Position numbers and translations under genes: made by a program. This document shows, piece by piece, positions 63,186-64,000 of a DNA stretch of 64,000 nucleotides. Source of the stretch: Xestospongia bergquistia. Taxonomy: Eukaryota; Porifera; Demospongiae; Haplosclerida; Petrosiidae. Where the stretch lies: assembly GCA_963965975.1 (NCBI GenBank), contig OZ014414.1, positions 4,811,501 to 4,875,500 on the forward strand. Direction: 5' to 3'. Below the pieces are notes generated by a model. That model was not told the origin of the DNA. It worked only from the letters and a program-made list of their open reading frames with translations, and made no database searches. The first letter of the stretch is position 1. Each line of letters begins with the position of its first letter.

Positions 63186-63609
63186 CCAGTGATCATTAAA
63201 CTTGTCCATCCTATTAAATAGTTCGTTCAGTAGAAAATTCTACTATTTAATATGTCAACTTACAGTAGTCATCAGTTAATGTAGATTAGATCATAAATAT
63301 ATTAGAGTGACAAAAGTGATTGTACTTATAACATAGTATAAGTATTATGATACAGCTGTCATATTTCCAGCACTAACTAGAACATCAACTAGAGAATAAA
63401 AATGGGCAGTTTCATTTTTTATATATCATTAATTCTATCTTACATAGAGTAGTTATTAGAGAACTTCACTACATCATCTCCAGTCTAATCATATATAGTA
63501 TATCATAGGACTATACTAGATCCAAATCATCACATGTTGATGTAGAATAAATTACTATTATAATAGGAGAGAACAAACAGTAAAAACATTTATTTAATAT
63601 AAGTGTTTA

Positions 63610-63790
63610 TATTAACTTACTAGAAGTAGGACAATCATCTCCAATAGACCAGTCAGTAAACAGACCAATTCTACTATTATCCTAAAAGAAGGTATCACTT
63701 AAATTGTTGAGTTTATAACTCTCAATTAGTTGACGGTCATCTCCAGTAGAAAACAGTCCTACTACAAAATGAAAAATACTTATTATAACA
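63610..63790 (-). CDS. Two short duplicated exon-like pieces
   Basis: The minus strand shows VGLFSTGDDRQLIESYKL and, after an in-frame TAG with acceptor CTTCTTTTAG, RIGLFTDWSIGDDCPTS followed by a GTAAGT donor. Both pieces share GLF-X-GDD, suggesting a tandemly duplicated short motif. Family unknown. Confidence 0.3.
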
Positions 63791-63920
63791 GAGCAATAAT
63801 AATTATTATAAATTGACAAGAGTCTTTCGTATATTAAAATTACTTAGTTGGTAGGGATAAAGAGTTTATAATTATTTCATAGACATCTGCTATAAAACCT
63901 AACTTTCAAACCCTCCAGGC

Positions 63921-64000
63921 TGATACAAACCATGAAAGAAAAGTTAACCAAAGCCCTGATGCCAATGAACGGGACACAAAAATTCTAGAAGCCATACTGA
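63921..64000 (+). CDS. Partial exon at the right window edge
   Basis: After the acceptor AACCCTCCAG the frame ADTNHERKVNQSPDANERDT continues with KILEAIL and is still open at the last base. Charged, protein-like sequence. Only 26 residues are visible, so no family is proposed. Confidence 0.35.

Overview
This is nuclear DNA from an animal. Genes are split into many small exons with GT-AG introns, and two genes are recognisable metazoan families: the ciliary/centriolar protein CCDC81 and a full-length ABCA-type ABC transporter. The AT-rich composition, short exons and some introns of about 40 bp fit an invertebrate such as a demosponge. That assignment is inference; no species marker was read.

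Layout. Bases 1-28423 are almost entirely a 143-bp tandem satellite in three diverged subfamilies: block A (1-7153, forward), block B (7154-20962, reverse complement) and block C (24468-28423, forward). There are about 174 monomers in all. Each monomer is built from two potential stem-loops, one of them a 27-bp dyad with a single central base. All three blocks contain higher-order duplications. Between B and C, exactly where the satellite flips orientation, lies a decayed, 5'-truncated Ty3/gypsy retrotransposon (20963-24467) that keeps its polypurine tract and an intact-looking 197-bp 3' LTR.

Bases 28424-29545 carry no convincing gene. CCDC81 (minus strand, 29546-39568) was assembled here as 14 exons whose phases all agree, giving 647 residues (665 from the upstream ATG). 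A consensus CRE next to an ETS site separates it from a divergent short exon pair (plus strand, from 39700) of unknown identity. Region 39862-42390 holds a small hAT-like MITE, orphan exon candidates and a frameshifted immunoglobulin-like remnant.

An ABCA transporter (minus strand, 42395-58012) was assembled as 41 exons giving about 1,967 residues: TMD1, NBD1, a second TMD with a large cysteine-rich extracellular loop, then NBD2. Every junction keeps frame except exon 30 to 31, which is one base out. Its introns contain two fold-back elements and a long (CT)n tract abutting a splice acceptor.

Bases 58013-64000 hold the ABCA upstream region (truncated MITE and a 40-bp perfect palindrome), a small single-span membrane protein ORF, and several degraded or partial coding pieces: FLYWCH-like, ankyrin, a long Ser/Thr-rich exon and a partial exon at the right edge. 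No tRNA, rRNA or CRISPR was seen. The two main genes are not functionally linked; they are ordinary euchromatic neighbours of a large satellite block.
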